From NCBI RefSeq assembly GCF_016464385.1, contig NZ_JADMLH010000005.1:62001-126000 (forward strand): DNA of 64,000 nt, given 5' to 3'. The DNA comes from Nucisporomicrobium flavum (lineage in GTDB: Bacteria > Actinomycetota > Actinomycetes > Mycobacteriales > Micromonosporaceae). The position numbers were made by a program, and so were the translations under genes. The notes under the pieces are model-generated. The model did no database searches and was not told where the DNA came from. It saw only the letters and a program-made list of their open reading frames with translations. Below are positions 24,717 through 32,233 of this stretch, piece after piece; position 1 is the stretch's first letter; the number at the start of each line of letters is the position of its first letter.

Positions 24717-26315
24717 ATGGCCACCATCACCACTGCACCCCAGTCGACCTGGGCGCCGCTTCGCATCGGGGTGTTCCGGGTGCTGTGGCTCGCCGTGCTC
24801 GGCAGCCAGCTGGGCACCTGGATGCAGACGGTCGGGGCGCAGTGGCTGCTGGTCGACGAGCCCAACGCCGGCACTCTGGTGTCGCTGGTGCAGACCGCCG
24901 GGACGCTGCCCGTGCTGCTCCTGGCGCTGCCGGGCGGCGTGCTCGCCGACTCGCTGGACCGCCGCCGGCTGCTCATCTGGGTGCAGCTGTTCCAGGTGGG
25001 CGTCGGCGTCGCACTGACCGCGCTGACCCTCGCCGGGGTGATGACCCCGCCGCTGCTGCTGACGCTGACGTTCGCGCTGGGCTGCGGGATGGCGCTGACC
25101 AACCCGGCGTACCAGGCGGTCATCCCGGAGCTGGTGCCGCGCTCGCAGATCCCGGAGGCGGCCGCGCTCGGGTCGATCGGCATGAACCTCGCCCGCTCGG
25201 TCGGCCCGGCGCTGGCCGGGCTGCTCGTGGCGCACGTCGGGGTGGCCGCCGTCTTCGGGATCAACGCCGTCAGCTTCCTGGTGTTCGCGGTGGCGCTGTT
25301 CCTCTGGCACCGGCGCCCGCCCGAGGACGCCGGCCTGCCCGAGCCGTTCGTGGCGGCGCTGCGCGCGGGCGGCCGGTACGTGCGGCACTCCCCCGTGATG
25401 CGCCGCCTGCTGCTGCGGGTCAGCGTGTTCATCGTGCCCGCGGTCGCGCTGTGGGCGTTGCTGCCGCTCGTGGCGAGCCGGCGGCTGGGCATGGGCGCGG
25501 GCGGGTACGGCCTGCTGCTCGGCGCGCTCGGCGTCGGCGCGGTCCTCGGCGCTCTCGTGCTGCCCCGGATCCGCTCAGCCCTCTCGGCCAACGGGATGCT
25601 CGCCGCGGCCGGGCTCACGTACGCGGTGGTGCTGGCGATCCTCGCGCTGGTACGGGTGCCCGCCGTCGCCGTGGTGGTGCTCGTACCGGCCGGCGCCGCC
25701 TGGATGGCCGTCCTGTCGAGCCTCAACGCGGAGGTGCAACTGTTCCTGCCGCGCTGGGTACGGGCCCGCGGGCTGGGCACGTACCAGACGGTGTTCTTCG
25801 GCGGCCAGGCCATCGGCGCGGTGCTCTGGGGCCTGGTCGCCGACCGGATCGGCCTGGTCCCGGCGCTGCTCGCGGCGGGGGCGGCCACCGCGCTGGGCGT
25901 GGCGACCATCCCGCTCGGGCCGCTGCTGCCCTCGCGGCACCTGAACCGCGAGCCCGCCCGCCCATGGCCCGACCCGCACCTGAAGATCGAGCCGGACCCG
26001 GACGCCGGCCCGGTCGTGGTGGAGGTCAGCTACACGGTCGCGCCGGAGGACGAGGCGGCGTTCCTCGCGGCGATGCCCCGGCTGCGCCGCTCCCGGCAGC
26101 GCACCGGCGCGGTGCAGTGGGGCGTGTTCCGGACCGGGGAGAGCCCGGACCAGCTCGTCGAGGTGTACGTGGTGCCCAGCTGGGACGAGCACCTGCGCCA
26201 GCACAGCGGCCGCATGACCGGCGCCGACGAGGAGCTGGAGCGGCACGTCCGGGCGCTGTCCCACCCGGAGCCGCGCGTGGTGCACCGCCTCCCGATCGAG
26301 CCGCTGCGCAGATGA
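24717..26315 (+). CDS. MFS exporter (EntS/MFS_3 group) with C-terminal soluble domain
   Basis: A 532-residue major facilitator with 12 predicted spans. Typical segments are GSQLGTWMQTVGAQWLLVD, GVLADSLDRRRLLI (loop 2-3 motif) and MNLARSVGPALAGLL. After residue 415 comes a cytosolic domain of about 110 residues (VVVEVSYTVAPEDEAAFLAA ... VYVVPSWDEHLRQH) with the look of an antibiotic-biosynthesis-monooxygenase-type ferredoxin fold, known in this transporter subfamily. The substrate is not predictable. ATG 24717 is preferred because the ATG at 24696 sits directly against its G-run. Divergent from the lipid aminoacyl transferase gene. Confidence 0.9.
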   Translation: MATITTAPQSTWAPLRIGVFRVLWLAVLGSQLGTWMQTVGAQWLLVDEPNAGTLVSLVQTAGTLPVLLLALPGGVLADSLDRRRLLIWVQLFQVGVGVALTALTLAGVMTPPLLLTLTFALGCGMALTNPAYQAVIPELVPRSQIPEAAALGSIGMNLARSVGPALAGLLVAHVGVAAVFGINAVSFLVFAVALFLWHRRPPEDAGLPEPFVAALRAGGRYVRHSPVMRRLLLRVSVFIVPAVALWALLPLVASRRLGMGAGGYGLLLGALGVGAVLGALVLPRIRSALSANGMLAAAGLTYAVVLAILALVRVPAVAVVVLVPAGAAWMAVLSSLNAEVQLFLPRWVRARGLGTYQTVFFGGQAIGAVLWGLVADRIGLVPALLAAGAATALGVATIPLGPLLPSRHLNREPARPWPDPHLKIEPDPDAGPVVVEVSYTVAPEDEAAFLAAMPRLRRSRQRTGAVQWGVFRTGESPDQLVEVYVVPSWDEHLRQHSGRMTGADEELERHVRALSHPEPRVVHRLPIEPLRR

Positions 26316-26323
26316 CCGCAGCT

Positions 26324-26367
26324 TTGCGCACCACTTGAGAACGGCCTGAGCCGGCGTTGAGGTGGCG
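26324..26367 (+). promoter_or_regulatory. 11-base direct-repeat regulator site 1
   Basis: Four consecutive 11-base units at 26324 (TTGCG), 26335 (TTGAG), 26346 (CTGAG) and 26357 (TTGAG). The last unit ends 16 bases before the ATG at 26384. A GGCCGA block follows directly, as at the other sites. The period of one helical turn and head-to-tail order fit an OmpR/PhoB-family activator. Confidence 0.7.
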
Positions 26368-26383
26368 GGCCGAAACACCGGGC

Positions 26384-26818
26384 ATGACTGTCGCACACCT
26401 CATCGCCGTTCCTCCCTTCGTCGTCGCCGGCCCCGCCCCGCGGGACTTCTGGTCACGGGGCCAGGCCGCCGTCGAGTTCACCGTGGTCATCCCCTTCCAC
26501 AATCCGGGCGCCTCGCTGCGGCCCACCGTCGAGCGCCTCGCCGAGACGCTGTACGCGCAGAACATCTCGTTCGAGATGATCGCGGTGTCGGGCGGCTCCA
26601 GCGACGGTTCCGAGCAGAGCCTGGCCGAGCTGCCCTGGATCCGGGTCATCAACGACCCCGACGTCCGCGACAAGGGCGCGGCGCTGCAGACCGGCGCGGC
26701 GGCCGCCCACGGCGCCTGGGTCGGCGTCGTCGACGTCGACGGCGACGCCGAGGTGGACCCGTACGAGCTCATCGAATGCCTGCACCGCGCCCGGGAGAAC
26801 GAGGCCGCCCTGGTCTGA
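26384..26818 (+). CDS. Truncated GT2 glycosyltransferase (N-terminal half only)
   Basis: A 144-residue protein equal to the first half of a family-2 glycosyltransferase: VEFTVVIPFHNPGASLRPTV, the SGGSSDGSE nucleotide region, KGAALQTGAAAAHGAWVGV and the DXD-type VDVDGDAEVDP. It matches the N-terminal half of the complete paralogue at 29224 (same MTV start, same IPF/VPFxNPGAxLRPTV) and stops just after the metal site, so the acceptor half is missing. A proper stop and a strong terminator follow, suggesting a settled short gene rather than recent decay. It may be inactive, or a regulator or partner of the complete enzyme. No Shine-Dalgarno; probably leaderless. Confidence 0.85.
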   Translation: MTVAHLIAVPPFVVAGPAPRDFWSRGQAAVEFTVVIPFHNPGASLRPTVERLAETLYAQNISFEMIAVSGGSSDGSEQSLAELPWIRVINDPDVRDKGAALQTGAAAAHGAWVGVVDVDGDAEVDPYELIECLHRARENEAALV

Positions 26819-26836
26819 CGCCCGTCCGCACCACAC

Positions 26837-26866
26837 GGCCCCGGCCACGCCCAGCGTGCCGGGGCC
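26837..26866 (+). terminator. Strong hairpin terminator after the truncated GT2 gene
   Basis: Arms GGCCCCGGC and GCCGGGGCC pair perfectly, and CACGC/GCGTG can extend the stem to a CCA loop. It starts 19 bases past the stop and stands before regulator site 2, insulating the two genes. Confidence 0.75.
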
Positions 26867-26898
26867 CGGTCATGTCCGGACCGGTGCGGCCGGGCGGC

Positions 26899-26942
26899 TT
26901 GCCCATCTCTTGAAACCCGTCTGAGACTCGCTTGAGGATCGG
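26899..26942 (+). promoter_or_regulatory. 11-base direct-repeat regulator site 2
   Basis: Units at 26899 (TTGCC), 26910 (TTGAA), 26921 (CTGAG) and 26932 (TTGAG), in the same order as site 1. The last ends 16 bases before the ATG at 26959 and is followed by CGCCGATC. Confidence 0.7.
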
Positions 26943-26958
26943 CGCCGATCTGGACGGC

Positions 26959-27720
26959 ATGACGCTCACCGTGCCTGTACCGCCCACGATGCGGAACCTC
27001 CAGGAAGTGATCCACTCCCGGGCCATCCAGCCCACCTTCCAGCCGGTCGTGCATCTGGAGGACGGTGTCGTCAAGGCCTACGAGGCGCTCGCCCGCTTCG
27101 ACAAGGAGAAGTTCCCCAGCCCGGCGGACGCCTTCGCCGCCGCCACCCGGGCGGGCGTCGGCGTCGAGCTGGAGCTGCTGGCGCTGCAGCGGGCATTCGC
27201 GCACCTGGACGAGATGCCGGCCGGCGCGTGGCTGAGCGCGAACCTGTCGGTGGAGGCCCTGCTGACCCCCGAGGTCAGCGCGACGCTGCTGGCGCACGCC
27301 TCCCGGCGCATCGCGGTCGAGCTGACCGAGCACGCCCAGGTGCACGACTATCCCGCCGTGGTCCGGGTCACCGAGGCCCTGCGCGCCGCCGGCATCCTCA
27401 TCGCCGTCGACGACGCGGGCGCCGGGTTCGCCAGCCTGAGCCACATCCTGCAGCTGCGCCCCGACATCATCAAGCTGGACATCACGCTCACCCGCGGCAT
27501 CGACGCGGACCCGGTGCGGATGGCGCTCGCCCGCTCGCTGGTCGGCTTCGCCCAGGACATCGGCGCCATGCTGATCGCCGAGGGCATCGAGACCGTCGAG
27601 GAGCACGAGAAGCTGCGGGCGCTGGGCGTACGGCTGGGCCAGGGGTACTTCCTCGCCCGGCCCGGCCCGCTGCCCGACCGCGCCGAGATCGAGACGCCGG
27701 CGCTGCGTACCCGGGCCTAA
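26959..27720 (+). CDS. Stand-alone EAL domain, c-di-GMP phosphodiesterase
   Basis: A 253-residue cytosolic protein that is only an EAL domain. Catalytic blocks are present: FQPVVHLEDGVVKAYEALARF (EAL), ANLSVE (Asn), VELTEHA (Glu), VDDAGAGFASL (Asp-Asp), IIKLDITL (Lys/Asp) and IAEGIETVEEH (Glu), ending GQGYFLARP. It should hydrolyse c-di-GMP to pGpG. It sits under regulator site 2, directly before the OmpR-type regulator gene, tying c-di-GMP removal to the surface-sugar genes around it. The start ATG 26959 has no clear Shine-Dalgarno. Confidence 0.93.
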   Translation: MTLTVPVPPTMRNLQEVIHSRAIQPTFQPVVHLEDGVVKAYEALARFDKEKFPSPADAFAAATRAGVGVELELLALQRAFAHLDEMPAGAWLSANLSVEALLTPEVSATLLAHASRRIAVELTEHAQVHDYPAVVRVTEALRAAGILIAVDDAGAGFASLSHILQLRPDIIKLDITLTRGIDADPVRMALARSLVGFAQDIGAMLIAEGIETVEEHEKLRALGVRLGQGYFLARPGPLPDRAEIETPALRTRA

Positions 27721-27796
27721 CTCTTCGTTTCCGCGCGCCGCGACCGATAGGACCTTCGGACCACGTCCCGTCTGCGCAAGGAAAGTTGGAGGTCAC

Positions 27797-28498
27797 GTGT
27801 CCAGGCCGCGTGCGCTCGTCGTCGAGGACTCGCCCGAGTTCATGCTGCTCTGCCGGCATCTGCTGGAGAAGGAGGGCTTCGAGGTCGTCGTCGCGACCGA
27901 CGGTCGTGGCGCGGTCGAGCAGGCCCAGAGCCAGAAGCCGGACATCGCCATCCTCGACCTCGGCCTGCCCGACGTCGACGGCATCGAGGTGTGCCGGCAG
28001 ATCCGGCAGTTCACCGACGCGTACATCGTCATGGTCACCGGGCGCACCGACGAGCTGGACAAGGTCGTGGGCCTGTCCGTGGGCGCCGACGACTACGTGA
28101 CCAAGCCGTTCTCCCCCCGTGAGCTGGCCGCCCGCATCCAGGCGATGCGCCGCCGGCCGCGCACCTCCGCGACGTCCGCGCAGGGCGCGGCGATCCGCGA
28201 GTACGGCACCCTGCGCATCGACCCCGACGTGCGCGAGGTGACCCTGGACGGCGAGGTCCTCGAGCTCACCAAGATCGAGTTCGGCATCCTGGACCTGCTG
28301 TCGTCGGCCCCGCGCCGGACCTTCACCCGCGGGCAGCTGCTCGAGGACGTGTGGGGCGACAACTGGTACGGCGACGACCACATCATCGACGTGCACGTCG
28401 GCAACCTGCGCAAGAAGCTCGGCGAGTCGGCCTCGGCGCCCCGGTACATCCGGACGCTGCGGGGCGTGGGCTACCGCTTCGAACCCTCCGGTACGTAG
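27797..28498 (+). CDS. OmpR/PhoB-family response regulator (orphan)
   Basis: A 233-residue two-domain regulator. The receiver has the acidic pair in VVEDSPEF, the phosphoacceptor Asp in IAILDLGLPDVDG, Thr in MVTGRTD and Lys in VTKPFSP. The C-terminal winged helix is of the OmpR type (LTKIEFGILDLLSSAP ... IDVHVGNLRKKL ... IRTLRGVGYRFE). No histidine kinase gene adjoins it. GTG 27797 follows GGAGG. It lies between two genes that carry the 11-base repeats this protein class normally binds, which makes it the best in-window candidate for their regulator (inference). Confidence 0.95.
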   Translation: MSRPRALVVEDSPEFMLLCRHLLEKEGFEVVVATDGRGAVEQAQSQKPDIAILDLGLPDVDGIEVCRQIRQFTDAYIVMVTGRTDELDKVVGLSVGADDYVTKPFSPRELAARIQAMRRRPRTSATSAQGAAIREYGTLRIDPDVREVTLDGEVLELTKIEFGILDLLSSAPRRTFTRGQLLEDVWGDNWYGDDHIIDVHVGNLRKKLGESASAPRYIRTLRGVGYRFEPSGT

Positions 28499-28502
28499 AC
28501 CC

Positions 28503-29102
28503 TCAGGCGCGGTGGCGGGCCGGGTGGCGGTAGCGCTGCGCGAGCCCCGCCGCCGCGACCGCGTTGCGCCGCCGCAGCCACAGCACGGCACCGGCCAGCG
28601 CAGCCACGGCACCGGCCCAGGGCGCGAGGTCCTGCACGCCCCGCCCGGTCGTGGGCGGCGGCACCGAGCCGACGAGCGTCCGCAGCGCCCCCGTGGGCGT
28701 CTTGCCCACCGCCAGCACGCTCGTACCGGTCGAAAGTCGTGCCGCCGAGCCCGCGCCGACCGGCAGCACCGTGGTGTCCACCGTCGGGGCCGGAGCCGGG
28801 GTGGCACCGGCGACCACCAGCACGCGCAGCGCACCCGAGGCGTCCGCGATCACGGACCGCTCGGCGGCGGCGCCCACGCGCAGGTTCACCGGGGATCCGC
28901 CGCGGAAGCCGACGGCGTACACGGCCAGGCCGTCACCGTCGGTGTCGGCGCCGGCGGGCTGCTTCCACTGCACGGTCAGGGCGTCCGCGGTGCCGCCGTA
29001 CCCGGGCCCGTCGGCGAGCGCGACGCCCGGGGAGACGACGGCACCCAGCAGCGCGGCGGCCAGCAGCAGCGGGCCTGACCTGGGCGTACGGGCGACGTTC
29101 AC
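28503..29102 (-). CDS. Exported single-span surface protein, type 1 of a similar pair
   Basis: A 199-residue protein: signal peptide (LLLAAALLGAVVSPGVALA), a beta-rich external region (ALTVQWKQPAGADTDGDGLAVY, then GGSPVNLRVG), one membrane span near the C-terminus (WAGAVAALAGAVLWL) and a short basic tail ending RYRHPARHRA. The protein at 51955 has the same plan and a matching tail (LSRHRAA), and both genes are divergent across an intergenic region that holds the 11-base repeats. It ends 4 bases from the regulator gene, tail to tail. GTG 29102 has no clear ribosome site. Function unknown. Confidence 0.82.
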   Translation of the reverse strand: MNVARTPRSGPLLLAAALLGAVVSPGVALADGPGYGGTADALTVQWKQPAGADTDGDGLAVYAVGFRGGSPVNLRVGAAAERSVIADASGALRVLVVAGATPAPAPTVDTTVLPVGAGSAARLSTGTSVLAVGKTPTGALRTLVGSVPPPTTGRGVQDLAPWAGAVAALAGAVLWLRRRNAVAAAGLAQRYRHPARHRA

Positions 29103-29162
29103 CGGTTCATCGTGACACGCCCGGGTTGCAGAATCCGACGGCGCTGAACCCGGTCCGCAACC

Positions 29163-29206
29163 TTGCCGCCACCTTGAAGATCACTAGAGGTTGCATTGAG
29201 GTGCCC
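29163..29206 (+). promoter_or_regulatory. 11-base direct-repeat regulator site 3
   Basis: Units at 29163 (TTGCC), 29174 (TTGAA), 29185 (TAGAG) and 29196 (TTGAG). The last ends 17 bases before the ATG at 29224 and is followed by CGCCGATC. It lies between divergent genes and points at the GT2 gene. Confidence 0.7.
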
Positions 29207-29223
29207 CGCCGATCGACTCGGGC

Positions 29224-30126
29224 ATGACCGTCACGCTGCACCCCGTCTCCGCCCGTACCGCTGCTCCGGCCGGCACCCCCCGCACGGCGTCGCTGTTCGA
29301 CGCCACCCGCCTGTGGGCACCGGCCGACGCCGCCGTCGAGCTGACGGTCGTCGTGCCGTTCTACAACCCGGGCGCCGCGCTGCGCCCGACCGTGCAGCGG
29401 CTGGTCGCCTGCCTGACCGCCGAGCAGGTCGGCTTCGAGGTCATCGCGGTCTCGGACGGCTCCACCGACGACTCGGAGCGCACGCTCGCCGGCATTCCCG
29501 GCGTACGCGTCATCAGGAGCCCGGTCAACCAGGGTAAGGGTGGCGCGCTGCACCTGGGCTTCGCCGCCGCCCGCGGCGCGTGGATCGGTTTCGTGGACGC
29601 CGACGGCGACATCGACCCGGCCCACCTGGCCGAGTACCTGCGGGTGGCGCGCGAGGGCGGGCACGCCGGCGTCTACGCCGACAAGCGGCACGCCGCCTCG
29701 GCCAGCGCCTCCTCGCCGTTCCGCAAGCTGGTCTCGGTCTTCTACTCGACGCTGGTCGCGCTGCTGTTCCTGCTCGGCATGCGGGACACCCAGACCGGCT
29801 GCAAGGTGCTGCGCCGCGACGTGCTCGCCGACCTGCTGCCCCGGCTGCGCGAGCGCCGCTTCGCCTTCGACCTGGAGTTCTTCGTCGCCGCCAAGGCGGC
29901 CGGCATCGGCGGCTTCGTCGGCGCGCCGGTCCGCCTGGAGGAGCGGGTGGCCGGCTCCACGGTGACCAGCCGGGCGATCCTGCGGACCATCCGCGACACG
30001 TTCGTCATCTTCGCCCGGCTGCACCTGACCGGTCAGTACCGGGCGGCCGGCGCTCACGCCGCGCAGCGTGAGCAGGCTGTGACCGTCCCCGCCGCGTGGA
30101 CCGCTCCGGTCGCCGAGGCCGCCTGA
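29224..30126 (+). CDS. GT2 glycosyltransferase, polyprenyl-phosphate sugar synthase type
   Basis: A 300-residue inner-face enzyme of the dolichyl/polyprenyl-phosphate glucose or mannose synthase group. Blocks: VELTVVVPFYNPGAALRPTV, VSDGSTDDSE, NQGKGGALHLGF, the metal site FVDADGDIDP and the lipid-linked-synthase signature DTQTGCKVLRRD. It should load a sugar from a nucleotide donor onto polyprenyl phosphate for GT-C enzymes such as those at 30005 or 44036. It is the complete paralogue of the 144-residue fragment at 26384 and has the same promoter layout. Its last 122 bases overlap the convergent gene at 30005. Confidence 0.92.
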   Translation: MTVTLHPVSARTAAPAGTPRTASLFDATRLWAPADAAVELTVVVPFYNPGAALRPTVQRLVACLTAEQVGFEVIAVSDGSTDDSERTLAGIPGVRVIRSPVNQGKGGALHLGFAAARGAWIGFVDADGDIDPAHLAEYLRVAREGGHAGVYADKRHAASASASSPFRKLVSVFYSTLVALLFLLGMRDTQTGCKVLRRDVLADLLPRLRERRFAFDLEFFVAAKAAGIGGFVGAPVRLEERVAGSTVTSRAILRTIRDTFVIFARLHLTGQYRAAGAHAAQREQAVTVPAAWTAPVAEAA

Positions 30127-32233
30127 CCTCCGGGGCGTCGCCCCACCACCAGTGCCACAGCTCCCGGCGGTGCTCCACGAGACCCGCTGCCATCAGCACC
30201 GCCAGCGACAGCAGGGAGGCGGCGAGGCCGAGCCGCAGCCACCGCCACGGCAGGTAGTGCACGGAGAACGCGGCTTCACCGGCGTCGATCGCGACCGTCC
30301 CGGCCGCGGTGGCCCGGGTGGGCCGGTTGCCCGCCGACCAGCCCGCTGACCACTCCTCCGGGATCACCACCCAGCCCGGCGTGCCGGCCTCCACCCGCCA
30401 GCCCGTCGAGCTCAGCCGGCGGACCCCGCCGGAGGCCGGCGACGGCAGCGGTTCCCGCGCCGCCCCGCCCGGCAGCACCGCCTCGGTGCCGAGCCCACCG
30501 CGTGCCGCCAGCCGGACCGCATCGTCGTATCCCCCGCCGCGGGCGCCGACGACCCGGCCCGTGCCCTGCGCCTCGACGCGGTAGACGTCCAGGTCGGGCG
30601 TACGCAGCACCCGCCTCAGGTCCGGCTGCGCGGCGAGCCAGCCGTACTCGTCGGTCTCGCGCTCGCGGGCCAGGACCACGTAGCGCACTCCGAGGGGCGC
30701 GACGAGCCGGCCGAAGGCACCGCCACCGCCGACCGCGACCAGGCGCTGGACGTACGCCATCCGCCGCGACACCGAGTTGGTGCGGACCGGGCCCAGTTCC
30801 ACCGCATCGCTGCTGATCACCGGCCGGCGGAAGAACGCCCCGGCGGGGGTGGCGACCGTCCGGTTGCCGGTGAAGCCGAACGGCTGGTACTCGTGCCAGG
30901 GCAGGAACAGCACCGACTCCGTACCCGAACCCATGATCTTGTCGGCGGCGTACCAGGACTCCGGGTACCGGCTCACCGTGACGCTGCCGCCCAGCCCCCA
31001 AAGCAGCGAGGGGGCGACCACGGCGTACACCCCGGCGACCGCGACCAGGGAACCCGCGGCGGACAGGCGCGCCACGACGGGACGGGCCGAGCGGCAGACG
31101 CCGTACAGCGCCTCCACCGCCACGCCGATGCCGACCGCGTACGCGAGCATCGTCAGCGCCACCCACTTCTGTTGCTCGCGCATCGCCGCGAACAGCGGGA
31201 GCACGTCGAAAGCGGTGCGGTACGCGCCGCCGAGCGGGCCGTGGATGCCGGCGCCCAGCAGCACCCCCACGACGGCGAGCGCGGCCAGCGGCGCGCCGGC
31301 GACCGGGCCGCGACGGCACAGCCGGGCCAGCCCCGCGACGGCGGCAAGCACCATCACCGCGGCGGGGATGAACCCGAGGGACACCTGCGGGCTGCTGTCG
31401 GCCGCGCCGCGCCAGAAGCCGCGCAGCGACGCGAGGGTCGCCAGCAGGCCCCCGGGCCCGGCGTGCGGGGCGTACACCTCGAGGTCCTGCCCGCCCACCC
31501 GGACGGTGAGGATCGCGCTGAGCAGCAGGGCCACCGCGTACGAGTAGATGCAGGCGGCGGCCGCGACCACGAAACCCAGCCGGATCAGGTCACGCCGCCG
31601 GGGACGCGGCAGCACCGTGACGGCCAGCAGCGCCACCCCGCCCAGCCAGGCCGCGTGCGGGCCGACGGCCATCGCGAGGGCGTACCAGCCGGCGGGCCGG
31701 GCGGCGAACCAGCGGTCCCGGCGCCGGGCCCGGACGGCCGAGGCCAGCAGCCAGCTGAGCAGGGCGACGGACAGCAGGAACGCGACGTGTCCCGCCTGGA
31801 TCCGCTCCACGACGAACGGGTTGCAGCAGGCGAACAGCGCGGCCGGGTGGCGGCGGCGACGGCCGCCCGCGGCGAGAGCGGAGACGCCGGAGGCCACGAT
31901 CGGGAAGTACGCGAAGATGATCAGCCAGCTGGTGGCGCCGGCGCCGACCACCGAGCGGAGCGCGTGGGTGATCAGCCGGTACGGCAGCGCGTCCAGGGCC
32001 GCGGGGTCGAGGCCGTAGAGCCCGGGCGTGATCGCCTGGTGCGGGCCGGACACCCAGTCGAGCAGGAGCAGGTATCCCTCGCGGGTCCACGGCGCCACGA
32101 CGGCCGCGCCGACCACCACTCCCAGCAGCGCCGACTCCGCGGTGAGCCGGGCCGAGCGCGGATCCACTCCGGGCAGCCACCGGTGCCGCGGTCCGGTGCG
32201 CGCCGCGGCGGGCCGGCTCGCGGTCAGGGTCAC
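30005..32233 (-). CDS. Large GT-C-like membrane protein
   Basis: A 742-residue protein with about 12 membrane spans and an external C-terminal half. It resembles the AftD-like protein at 44036 in several places: ACCNPFVVERIQAGHVAFL against LNGFFLTRLPNPLNIISVGSVAFI, FAAMREQQKWVALTMLAYAVG against FREPMSKLGQLLVSFFGVMLAIG, and VLFLPWHEY against VLVLPLDDYY. That suggests a sugar transferase using a lipid-linked donor. GTG 32233 overlaps the upstream gene's stop by 4 bases. The last 40 residues, rich in Arg and Pro, lie antisense to the GT2 gene and may be a dispensable read-on. Confidence 0.8.
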   Translation of the reverse strand: MTLTASRPAAARTGPRHRWLPGVDPRSARLTAESALLGVVVGAAVVAPWTREGYLLLLDWVSGPHQAITPGLYGLDPAALDALPYRLITHALRSVVGAGATSWLIIFAYFPIVASGVSALAAGGRRRRHPAALFACCNPFVVERIQAGHVAFLLSVALLSWLLASAVRARRRDRWFAARPAGWYALAMAVGPHAAWLGGVALLAVTVLPRPRRRDLIRLGFVVAAAACIYSYAVALLLSAILTVRVGGQDLEVYAPHAGPGGLLATLASLRGFWRGAADSSPQVSLGFIPAAVMVLAAVAGLARLCRRGPVAGAPLAALAVVGVLLGAGIHGPLGGAYRTAFDVLPLFAAMREQQKWVALTMLAYAVGIGVAVEALYGVCRSARPVVARLSAAGSLVAVAGVYAVVAPSLLWGLGGSVTVSRYPESWYAADKIMGSGTESVLFLPWHEYQPFGFTGNRTVATPAGAFFRRPVISSDAVELGPVRTNSVSRRMAYVQRLVAVGGGGAFGRLVAPLGVRYVVLARERETDEYGWLAAQPDLRRVLRTPDLDVYRVEAQGTGRVVGARGGGYDDAVRLAARGGLGTEAVLPGGAAREPLPSPASGGVRRLSSTGWRVEAGTPGWVVIPEEWSAGWSAGNRPTRATAAGTVAIDAGEAAFSVHYLPWRWLRLGLAASLLSLAVLMAAGLVEHRRELWHWWWGDAPEVRRPRRPERSTRRGRSQPAHAARRERRPPGTDRSGAAGRR

